DNA from: JADKFD01 sp050250665
GTDB taxonomy: Bacteria; Pseudomonadota; Gammaproteobacteria; Xanthomonadales; SZUA-5
Assembly: GCA_050250665.1 (NCBI GenBank)
Contig: JBFWOF010000043.1
Coordinates: 1 to 55,163 of the forward strand
Direction: 5' to 3'
Length of the DNA: 55,163 bases
In this document: positions 15,701-25,063 of the stretch, in pieces
How the letters are laid out: every line of letters begins with the position of its first letter
Position numbering within the stretch: the stretch's first letter is position 1
Program-made: the position numbers and the translations under genes
The notes under the pieces: model-generated
Databases searched by the model: none
Seen by the model: the letters and a program-made list of their open reading frames with translations, nothing else
Told to the model about the DNA's origin: nothing

Positions 15701-18700
15701 GCTTTTCGACATACTCGCCGGGCTCGCCATTCTTGATCTGCTCAAGGGCAGCGGAGGCATCTGCATTGCCGGCAACCTTGTCATCAAGCGCGTAGCGGGC
15801 AATATGCGCGTCCAGGTTCTGCTTGGAGGTGACGCGATAGGACTCGATGCGATTCCGTGCATCCCCTATCGTCTCCTTCGACTTCTGCATGGCGTTCACA
15901 ATGCTCTCGAAGGCCGACTTGACCTCCGGCCGAATGCTGCTTTCGCCGGTTCGGCGGAACATATGCAACCATGATGCAAACGGCTCTTTGGCCGTGGCGA
16001 GGCCACCCAATACGCCAAAATAGTGGTCAACCGCGTGCGCCCACTCATGCGCCAGCGCCCCGGCGCCAGACTTGCGCGTCAGGTTGATTTCATTGACGCC
16101 AGGAACGAAATGCGCGCCATTCTTGCCGCCGTTACCCTGGGCACCAAAGGCCAGCCCCAGCATGCCGCCAAGGCTCATGGCTGCCGGCGGCAGATCCAGC
16201 GCCTCCGCCATATCAAGCATGGCGTCAAAGGCATGATTGATATGCGCCTGACGCTCATCGTTGGGAACGTAGTTGCCGAAATTGATGCCGCGGAAGCCGA
16301 ATGTATCGATCAGGTCTTGCGGCGTGACATCCTCCCCAGACTGGCGGCGAGGCGGACCGGTGCGGGTCAGGCGATCAAGCGCAATGGCCTCGGGTCTTGG
16401 CTCTGTTTCCGACTGCGGCCGAGCCACAAGGGAACGAGCAGCCTCGATGGCCTCCGCCTCGGATCCGTGCTCGCTGATGTCTCGCGTGAACCGGCTGCTG
16501 CTGGGCTTGTGGCGAAGAACGAATACGCCGTTCCGCTCAACAACGCTGTACCCGCGAACCTGCCAGGCCTCGCGCTTCGATGGCCAGCCATTGTCGCTGA
16601 TGTCCTTCATCGCTTTGACGACTTCCGGAATATCAAACTGCATGGCGGAAACCGCCTTGCGGCCAATGGCTCGTGCCATCCCTTCTTCGCTTTCGGCAAA
16701 CCGGCGCTGTCCGATGGACTCCGGGAACATTGCCGCAAAGATCGGCTGCGACTTCTTCTTGTCGGTTGCGCTGGTTGATCCAATGACATCAAGAATCGAG
16801 ACGCGACGAGCCAGCCGGGCCTGCGCCTTGTCGGCCATCGCCAAGGCAAACTCGCGGACGGCATCAGTGTCTTTCAGGAAGGCCTCGGCCGCATCGCGGG
16901 CCTTGGTTACGGACTCGATGTAATCCTTGATGCCTGCCTCTGTGCGCGGCTTTGCTGCAATGGCGTCATACACCTGCTTTACCATGCGCGCCGCCAGTGT
17001 CACCGCGTCACGCAGATCGTCAGGCACTTCAGCCAGGTATTCTTCCCAGTCCGGTTTTGCCCATATCTTCGACTTGACGGCCATGGTCATGCGAAGGGTG
17101 ACGTTCTTGTCGGCTACGTCACTCCATGTCAGGCCGCCACTGCGCCATGGGTTCTTGCGGTTCCAGTGCAGGCTGTCGCCGGCATCGGCAATTTGAGTGG
17201 TCGCCGGCTTATTGCCCTTTGGCGCCTCTTCGACGGCCGATGGGCGAGAGCTGGCGCCAAACATATCGTTCTGATTCGGATTGGCATCTGCCTGGCGATT
17301 GGAGCCCGTCAGAATGAACTGATCGCGGTCGCGGTCGGCCTCTGCCTTGCGGGCGGCAGCAGCATCCTCTTCGGCCTGCCTGGCCTCCTCGGCGCGGAGT
17401 GTCGCCTCCTGTGCGGCAAGGTCTTCTTCCGTCTGGGTGGAAAGGGAAAAGTCGGCAGCCTGACGGCTGGCACGAATGGACTCCAGTGACTCGCCATTGA
17501 AGTGGCGAGTCAGCTCGTCATCGGTCAGGTCGTCGGCTGCTTGTCCTTCGCCGAATCCTGGGATGTCTTCGGCTTCTGATCCTTCAGCTTGCGACGGTAT
17601 TCCAGCAGCCCTTGCAAGATCCGCTGCTTCGGCGTGGTAGCGTTCGACATATTCCTGCTCTCCTGCAATCAATCCGGAAAAGAGGCGGTGCATTTCCGCC
17701 TCGGTGTCATTGTCACCAATCATGCGGTAGACGGTCGTCCAGTCATACCCCGCATTGATGACATCGTTAAATGAAACGATAGCCACCGACTCTTCAGGCG
17801 AATAGCCCTCAATCTCGGATGGCGGCAATGCTGCAGTGTCACCCTCTTCCAGAGCCCGCTGGACATCTTCAGCGGCCATCACAGCATCATAGCCTGCCGA
17901 AGTGTAGACCGGGTTGCCAGACAGGGAGCGCGTTACCAGGTCGAGCAGCACGTTGGCGCTGTACCGGCCCTGATCATCCTGAACCGGGTAGCCCTCGGCG
18001 TCCAGGGCCTCAGCCATGGCGTCAAAGCTCTTGCCGGAAGGCCTGAAAACGAACTTGATGCCAGCACGCTGCTCACTGAAATAGGCATGGTCAATGCCCT
18101 GCGACTCGGCATCAGCCTTGCTCAGACCGCCTAGCTTGGCGACGGCAGTCAGCAATTCATCGGTCGGCTTGAGTTTGGCCCGCTCCGCCAGCATGGCCTT
18201 CATACGCTGGCTGCGCTGCTGGCGAATATCCTCCTGGCGGTTGGCGGCCGCCTGCTCCGGGTCTAGCCCCCCTTCGCTCCCACGATTCCGTAGTCGCTCG
18301 GTTTCTTGTCGGGAAATTCCACGCGGACCGAGGTCGGCTTGAACCCCTTCGGCATCGACTTCAACCATTCCCCCAGGGTTTGTTCCTTTGGCGCCACGTT
18401 GGCCTGCGGCGAGTCGGCGCTCTTTGTCGGCATTGGCTTCATTGTCTGCTCGCTGGTAGTCGGTACTGATGCCAAACGTGACGCCAATACCGTGCTTGAT
18501 GAACTTCAGGGGGCGGCCGTCTTCGCTTACCCCATCTACAGTAAATGTGGATGCTTCCAAGTGATCCTGCAAGGACTTCAGGACGAGCTGCAGGGCCTCC
18601 TTGTCGTTACTGCGAGCGGCAAACTCGTCGCCGCTGCGGTGATACAGGCGCACAGCGTCCGTCGAGAACCCAGACATCATGCCGCCAATCTGCTTCAGGA

Positions 18701-21700
18701 TGGCATCAACCGGGTCATGTCCCCAGATGTCATTCAGGAATCCGAAGCCATCAATGTCCATGGCGGCAACGTGAGGCCAGCCAAGGTCGGCATCTTCCTC
18801 AAAGGCTCGCTTGTTCGGCAGATCGGTCAGAGGGTTGATCAGCAGTGCCTGGCGCATTTCATCCGGCGTCATGTCGTCAACGCGGCGCGGGCCGCTGCGC
18901 CGGTCGACAGCAACAGCCTCATCCGTCTGGCGACGGTCCTCTGTGCGAGGCTCAGCATTCACTTCAGCCTCAGAACTCATCCCTTCGGCTATGCCAGCCG
19001 CCTTCGGGTCGTACTTCAGCGCCATGTAGAACGATTTCAGGTAGGGACGAACTTCATCGCCCAGGTCTTTGATCATGGCCTGTGAATAGGCGGCAAAGGT
19101 ACGGGCGCCACGCTCAACGTGATACCCGCTCAGTGTCAGGGCGGCCTGCAGGACTTTCGGATCAAGGCCAGTGTTCAGCTGGGTGCCACGAAGGGCTTGC
19201 CGTAGAACCTCGCGGGCCTTCTCGGCAGCATCTTCCGTGAACACTGTATTGTCGGATACCTCCGGCTTTGCCGCTTCAGGCTTCGCCTTCATGGCGGCCT
19301 CAGTGTCGTCCGGGTGCTCCTGCTTCAATGCCTCGCGCTTCTTGTCGACATTCAGCAACTCGCCGGCCAGTCCCATCTTGCGGTACAGGGCATGGACTTC
19401 GGCATCGGAAAGCTGGTCAATGGCGCGGTCCAGGCGAGCATGCCGGGCAGCCAGGTTCATGGCGTCAACGCTGGCCGTCGCTTCCGTGCCGCGATCTTGC
19501 AGGTTGATAACGCCGGCAGTGCGACCAAACGTCGGGTCGCGGGACAGCACGGACACCCAGTCGCGGCCGTGACTGCTGTGGTGAGAGGCCTCAAGAAGGC
19601 CAGCAACGTCACGCACCAGTTGCTCCATGCGCGGGGTATCGACATCGAATCTGGTCGTCTTGCCATCGGGCTTGGTGAAGGTCACAGCCTTGGCGCCAAT
19701 GCTCTTGACGGTCATGGTGACGCCATTGACTGTCACCTTGTCATCGGGCTGCAGGTTGGCCAGGGCAATGTTTGCCCATGAAGAGGGATCGCCACCGTCC
19801 TCGATTCTGGCGACCTCAAATCCCAGCTTGCGATTCGGGTAGCGCAGGCCGGTCGGGCTCGCTCCGGTTTTCGGAGCGGCGGCAGCGGCAGACTGCTCAC
19901 TGGACTGAGCCAAAGGCTTCCCTTTGCGCTTCGCCACCTCCTCATTCAGCAGCTTGGCGCCAATGGCCCACATTTCTTCCATGCTGTTGGCTTGCTGGCT
20001 GGCGACTTCCTCGATGTCGGCAATCNNNNNNNNNNNNNNNNNNNNNNNNNNNNNNNNNNNNNNNNNNNNNNNNNNNNNNNNNNNNNNNNNNNNNNNNNNN
20101 NNNNNNNNNNNNNNNNNNNNNNNNNTCGGCAATCCGAAGGCTCTTCTGATTCTCCGTCTCCGTAGGCGCTTCCGGATCATCGCGCTTGTCGCGAGGGACC
20201 ATGGGCGAGGTATCGGCATTGTCGTCGCCCAGTGCGTTGACGCGCTCGGCACGGCCAGGCGCCTTGCCCTTGAGGGCATTGATCTTGCTGGTGATCTGCT
20301 TCAGTTCATCCTTGGCAGACGCCTTGAACTTGTCGTCGCTGGAAGCGGTGATGGCGCCACGCAGGTAGGCCATGCGCTTGCTGAGAGCCTGCTCGTTCTC
20401 GGCAGCTGGCTCGACGCGCTCCAGGGCGGTCATCTTGGCAATGTCTTCAGCCGACCGTGCCCGCTTCTCATCAGCGGTTTCCACGCGGGTCGGCTTTCCG
20501 GAGGCCTTCAGGTTGGCGACCGGCTGATTGGTCGTGGCATCGAAGACATCCATGCCGCCTTCAAAGTCGGCACCAGTGCTTGCGATCAAAGCCTTGAACT
20601 TGCGATCAGCGTCCTCGATGGACTCGACTGGTACATCCTCACCCGTCTCCGGGTTCTTGATGTAGAACTGGCTGGCTACGGATGGCCTCCCCTGATTCTC
20701 CGGCTTCTGGCCGCTATGGTTGGCAGCAGCCTGGGCGACATCTGGTGCAGCAGCCTCTTCCGCAGGGGTGGCCATTGCCAGTCCGCCAGCAGGCCCGACA
20801 GGATCGGCCTCCGGTGCGACATTAACGGTTGGTGTCGTATCCAGTGTCTGGACATTAGCCGCTAATGTCCCGTCATCAGCAGGGGCGACCGGCTGCAATT
20901 CCTCGTCATCGCGAAGCTGGTCAAGACCGAGAGCAGCGCGATTGCCGGCATCGATCTGACCCTTTGCCAGCTCGTCAGCAGACAAGGGGAGTGCCGCGAC
21001 ACCAGTGCGATTCACTACGCCCTGCAGGCCGGTGTGCTCGACCGTGATGGTATCCAGTGCCTGCTTGGCGTCAGCGGCAGCAGCAGCAGACTCCGCCTCG
21101 TATTGGTTGGCAAGCTCGGTATTGCCCATGCCGCGGGCTTCGTCAGCCAGGGCAGCCAACTCCTGCGACTTGGCTACGGCGGAATCAGCCTGCGCCTGCA
21201 GCGCCTCGACAGGAGGAACGCCGGCCGGCGAAATGCCGGTAGCGGCCGGGTTGACCGGAGCAACAGGTGCCGCAGGTGCGGCAGAGGGGGCCGCCGGGGC
21301 GGGAGGGGCGCCAGTATCATCAATCGTCGGCACAAGACCGGTTGCACGCAAGGCGGCACCGCCGGCCTGCATGGCGCCAGACTGGCCGATGGCGCCAACA
21401 GCACCCATCACGCCAGCCTTACCGACATCCTCGCTCCATTCCTTGCTGTCATCGACGTTGGTCAGGTTGCCGGCAACCTGCTCCCCCATCGACTGCGGGA
21501 TTTCCTGCCCGACCTCAGCCAGGACATTCTTGCCGGCCTGGGTGGCACTGAGCCGCTTCAGCAGCGCACCAGAATACGGATCGCCAAGGCCGGCCAGCTT
21601 CAAGACCTTGTCGGCAGCAATACCAAGGCCGGCCGTTGCGCCACCGGTCGCGACGGCGGTCACCAGCGACACTTCGGCGGCCAGCTGATCGCGAGCCTCC

Positions 21701-22698
21701 TCCGGCGACATCGACAGATTCAGTTCGCGGTAGCGGGCCGACACCTTCTCCAGGTTGTCGGGCGACATGCCTTTGATTTCGGCTTCGGTCTGTGCGCCGC
21801 TCATGCCGCCGGAGATAGCTCCCTCGCCTGCCACGCCACCGACAGCAGCGGCCGTCATGGCAGCCTTTGCGGCAGCAGCCCTCGCAGCCTCCTTCGTTGC
21901 GCCTGCAGCAATAGCCTTGGTGGCAGCACTGCGCGCCGCCACCCGAGCCGCCACGGAGCCGATAGCCATGCCGGGCAGCATGATCGGCGCGCTCTGGAAC
22001 ACCATGTCGGCGATGGCCATCGGATCATCGAGCAGTGCATCAAGGGTTTCAGCCATACCCTCTGCCTTCTGGACACGACGATTGGCGATCTGCGTCTCGG
22101 CGCTCTTGTTGGCTTCCTCTGCCTTCGCCGCTTCCAGCATGGCGGTCGTAAAGCCATCCGTATCAATGCCAGGCAGTTTGTCCACCAGCCACGAGGCGCT
22201 GCCCATCACGTTCAGCAGACCCTGCTTGCCGGCAATGCCAGCATCAGACCAGACTTCCTCGCGGCTACGCTCGGTGTATCCCTCGCCCTTCTTGGCGGCA
22301 GCATTGGCCTTATCGAACGCGGCCTTGTCCTCGGCCTTGCGGGCCTTCATGCCAGCGCGAGCGTCGGCAGACGCAGCTGCAAAGCCCTTTTCCTTCAGGA
22401 TCTGGCGGTTGGCAGCATCAGGCGCATCGGCGGCAGGATTCAGTACCTGCTGGGTAGTGAAGGTATCTTCGAGGGAAACCGGCTTGATGGCCGGGCCGGC
22501 ACCACCCTGGTCCGGCTTGGGTGCGGACTTGCTGGCAATGAGGCTGTCGTACTGCGCAGCCAGGTTCTCGGCAATGACGGTATCGCTGATCTTGTCAGCT
22601 CGCATCTTCTGGACATCGATTCCCAGCTGGTTGCCAAAGTTATCGACGATCTGCTGGTCAGTGAAGTCCTTGCGGAGGAGCTGAAGATCAAGCGGCAT
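9789..22698 (-). CDS. Giant polyvalent virion protein with GGDEF, zincin and MuF-like domains (4266 aa after gap repair)
   Basis: The scaffold gap at 20026-20125 breaks this gene, but both flanks carry TCGGCAATC; merging them gives one frame of 12,801 bases. Approximate residues in the joined protein: N-terminal Ala-rich hydrophobic region 225-300; GGDEF-like domain 1250-1410 (DLPNKRAF, AMDIDGF, RSGDEF near 1320); LPD1-like segment with zincin motif AHEWAHAVDHYF near 2180; the conserved block EIQSDWGQEGKKKGF; second zincin motif AHEAVGH near 3037; MuF-C/nuclease-like region 3170-3365; C-terminal LPD38-like domain with a hydrophobic segment near 3940 and PLPLGWNVFH near 3990. Polyvalent proteins of this class are thought to enter the host with phage DNA and disarm defences. 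It ends the late operon, after the internal virion proteins. Domain names are from memory of the families. Confidence 0.8.
20026..20125. other. Scaffold gap (100 N) inside the giant gene
   Basis: TCGGCAATC stands directly on both sides. Collapsing this 9-bp overlap restores a continuous minus-strand reading frame (…NQKSLRIA-DIEEVASQ…), so the true gap is probably zero. Confidence 0.85.
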
Positions 22699-22753
22699 GG
22701 GACACCTGCGAATAGAGTGGCATGGATCAGGCCATCACTATTCGACAGGTGAG

Positions 22754-22762
22754 TTTGTCAGA
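22754..22762 (-). promoter_or_regulatory. Conserved intergenic motif, site A
   Basis: TCTGACAAA on the minus strand, followed 11 bases later by AATAGT; it lies 7 bases after the upstream stop and about 55 upstream of the giant gene start. One of five such sites (see also 24655, 28811, 41596, 43864). Confidence 0.5.
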
Positions 22763-22768
22763 GTACGG

Positions 22769-23779
22769 TTACTGCATCCTGTACTTGCTGAAGTCGATGA
22801 CGGGAGTGGGGGTCTTCGGTGCGGCTGGCTTCGCCGGCTTGACGCCTGCTGCGGCCGGGTTGGCAGGTGCAGCAGGCGCTACCGCAGGGGCTGCATCATT
22901 CCCATACAGCAGGGAATAGACCTCGTTGTACTGGTCATCGAATGACTTGGGGCGCTTGAGGTCGGGCTTGCCGTCGGGATTGGTGTGAAACTTCAGAGAC
23001 GGATCATCCTTCATGGTCTTGAGAAGGTTGATTGTCTGGACCCGGCGGTCGGCCTGGCTCTCGATGACGCCACGGCCTCGGCTTTCCATGATGGCCGCCT
23101 TGGCATCTGAAATTGCCTGCTTCGTCGTATTGTTCATGCGGGCAATACGCTCGGCGCTCTCGATTTCCATCTGCTTGAGCTCTTTCTTCCGGCCATGCTC
23201 CCGGTCTTCCTTCGCGGAATCCGTCTTCGCGGACTGGCGGGCTGCCAGCGCCTTGGTGCGGTACTCCTTGTTCGCCATGGTCAGGATGTCGTCATCGAGC
23301 TCATCGATGCTGGCGTACTCCCCGGTCTGCTCCTTGCCATCCGGACCAACAAACGTGACGGACACCTTGCCGGTCTTGGGATCGCGAGCACCGGCCTTGA
23401 CCTGGGTGCCAAACTCCTGCCCCAGCTCGTTGAAGAAGCTGATGCGCCCATCGAGGGAACCCGTCATGTCGTCGCGAGCCATGGCCTCCGCCAGACGATC
23501 CATGGTTGCCTCCTGTTCCTGCTGGTCGGCTATGGCCTTCAGCTTGGACTCGCGCTCACCCTCGCGGAGCGGGGCGTCCGCCTCATAGTCGGCAAGCTCG
23601 TTCTGCTCCTTCTTCAGGCGAATCCCTTGCGCTTCGGCCCGCAAGGCATAGTCCTTCTCGTAGAGCTCATCACGGCGCGCTTCCCGTTCGTCCTGCTTGG
23701 CGCGACGATTGCGCTCGTCCATGTACTGAATGCCCTGCATCAGCCCGGTGGCCGCTGCATTGATGTTGGCGCCCTTCAT
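22769..23779 (-). CDS. Internal virion/ejection-type coiled-coil protein, 336 aa
   Basis: Highly charged and helical: residues about 20-110 and 165-235 read as long coiled coils (RRAKQDEREARRDELYEKDY, GRKKELKQMEIESAERI). A beta-rich insert (GKVSVTFVGPDGKEQTGEYA) lies about 120-150. The C-terminus has an Ala/Pro-rich linker (APAVAPAAPANPAAAGVKP). It sits between the tail genes and the giant protein, where podoviruses encode proteins injected with DNA. The assignment as a virion protein is from position and composition only. Confidence 0.6.
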   Translation of the reverse strand: MKGANINAAATGLMQGIQYMDERNRRAKQDEREARRDELYEKDYALRAEAQGIRLKKEQNELADYEADAPLREGERESKLKAIADQQEQEATMDRLAEAMARDDMTGSLDGRISFFNELGQEFGTQVKAGARDPKTGKVSVTFVGPDGKEQTGEYASIDELDDDILTMANKEYRTKALAARQSAKTDSAKEDREHGRKKELKQMEIESAERIARMNNTTKQAISDAKAAIMESRGRGVIESQADRRVQTINLLKTMKDDPSLKFHTNPDGKPDLKRPKSFDDQYNEVYSLLYGNDAAPAVAPAAPANPAAAGVKPAKPAAPKTPTPVIDFSKYRMQ

Positions 23780-23780
23780 G

Positions 23781-24596
23781 TCAGCCCCTCATCACATAGT
23801 TGGTCAGGCCGCCAGCAGCCGGCTTCGGGATCAGGTAAGCCGGAACACTGGTAGCACCGTTGATCACGTTGCCATAGTCGACCGGCTGCGTTGGTGTCGG
23901 GCCATTGGCCGAGCCAACCAGATACATATAGGTCGGCGACGACGGATTAGTCCCTGCAGGCTTGGTTGGCGACAGCATCTTCAGTCCCATGCCTGCGAAC
24001 TGGCCAGCCGTCTGGAAGGCGGAATTGGCGGACTGCTGGTAGCCGTCTGCCATGTCGCCCATGGCGCCCGACAGGGAGTTGGTGGCACTGCCAACGCCTC
24101 CGGCAGCGGCATTGATTTCATTCGATCCCATCTGACCGACAAAGGCACGGCGATTCCAGGTGGTATCGTCGGCGTACCGCTTTTCCTCGCGCCGTGACGT
24201 ATTGATCAGGCCAGACTCGGCAGCGGCCTTTGCAACACCTGTCCCCGCCTTTGCCGCCATGGCGCGCCCGCTGTTCGGGTTGATCCCCATGCGGGCAAGG
24301 TTGCGATCCGTCTCCTCCTGCGACTTCTGGAAGGCCTGCGCCACATCGGCGGAGGCACGGTCAGTCACGCCCTGAAGGTCAGCCTGGACGCCCTCATTCG
24401 CAGTGTCCACCAGCTTGCGCCGGGTTTCCCCGTACAGCGCCTGCGCCTCGTTGTAACGCTTCTTGGCGAACTCCAACTGATCGCGCTGCAACGCAATCAT
24501 CTGCTTCTGCAGTTTACGGGCTTTCTTGGCGTCGCTTCTGGCAGAAATGGCCGAAATGGCCGACATGCCAAACGATGCAATCGCTAGTGGCCCCAT
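23781..24596 (-). CDS. Internal virion protein-like, 271 aa
   Basis: Begins MGPLAIASFGMSAISAISARSD with a hydrophobic N-terminal segment, then a basic helix (KKARKLQKQMIALQRDQLEF) and a long Ala/Gly-rich middle. This layout matches T7 gp14-like and related podovirus core proteins that enter the envelope at ejection. ATG at 24596 is chosen because GAGG lies 7 bases upstream; a GTG one codon earlier is too close. Its upstream spacer holds the TCTGACAAA motif. Confidence 0.6.
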   Translation of the reverse strand: MGPLAIASFGMSAISAISARSDAKKARKLQKQMIALQRDQLEFAKKRYNEAQALYGETRRKLVDTANEGVQADLQGVTDRASADVAQAFQKSQEETDRNLARMGINPNSGRAMAAKAGTGVAKAAAESGLINTSRREEKRYADDTTWNRRAFVGQMGSNEINAAAGGVGSATNSLSGAMGDMADGYQQSANSAFQTAGQFAGMGLKMLSPTKPAGTNPSSPTYMYLVGSANGPTPTQPVDYGNVINGATSVPAYLIPKPAAGGLTNYVMRG

Positions 24597-24654
24597 CACC
24601 TTACCTCGCTACGGGCAAAGGCCCGAACAATGCCGAAACCATGCCGAATCAGGC

Positions 24655-24663
24655 TTTGTCAGA
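24655..24663 (-). promoter_or_regulatory. Conserved intergenic motif, site B
   Basis: TCTGACAAA followed by N11 and CATGGT, overlapping the stop of the upstream gene and about 58 bases before the next start. Confidence 0.5.
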
Positions 24664-25063
24664 GTACCGGCTTCGGGAACCTGCTCTTGACGCTCTGGCA
24701 GTGATCAACCTGCCGATCACCGTCCTCACCAATGTCGACTCCGCAATCCTTCAGGTGCGCCAGTGCCTTGGTGATACGGTCCAACTGCTCAGGAACCGGG
24801 TCATACTGTTCCCGTCTGGCTGCCTGGTAGAGCCCGGCCTGCATGATGACGGCCTCTCGGCTCGGCGTTTCCGGACTGAACCTGACCGGTGTCGCCGACA
24901 GCTCCAGGCCCTCCTTCGTCACGCGGATGGCGCGCTCCCATTGCGCGGCTCCGGCCGCCCAGATACCCATGCCAGGCGGTGCTTTCGGGATGGTTGCGTA
25001 CGAGACCGTCATGGCCGACTCAATCGCGCCGTCATCAAGGCGGTAGATCAGGATATGCCTCAT
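24659..25063 (-). CDS. Hypothetical protein downstream of tail tip gene, 134 aa
   Basis: 134 residues overlapping the upstream tail gene by 4 bases. The N-terminal half appears beta-rich (RHILIYRLDDGAIES), the C-terminal half helical (PVPEQLDRITKALAHLKD). Position suggests a tail-assembly or virion accessory role, but nothing diagnostic is visible. Confidence 0.6.
   Translation of the reverse strand: MRHILIYRLDDGAIESAMTVSYATIPKAPPGMGIWAAGAAQWERAIRVTKEGLELSATPVRFSPETPSREAVIMQAGLYQAARREQYDPVPEQLDRITKALAHLKDCGVDIGEDGDRQVDHCQSVKSRFPKPVL

Noticed and set aside
11840..16600. Long plus-strand frames opposite the giant gene (for example the 740-codon one at 10593)
   Set aside because: Antisense shadows of a well-supported gene in GC-rich DNA; no independent ribosome sites or recognisable domains.
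22754..22790. TCTGACAAA motif as an ordinary sigma-70 -35 box
   Set aside because: CTGACA resembles TTGACA, but no -10-like hexamer appears 16-18 bases downstream at any of the sites; the conserved second element is nearer.
22722..22945. Short plus-strand frames over the Ala/Pro-rich linker of the internal virion gene
   Set aside because: Shadow frames; the minus-strand gene and the motif at 22754 explain the region.
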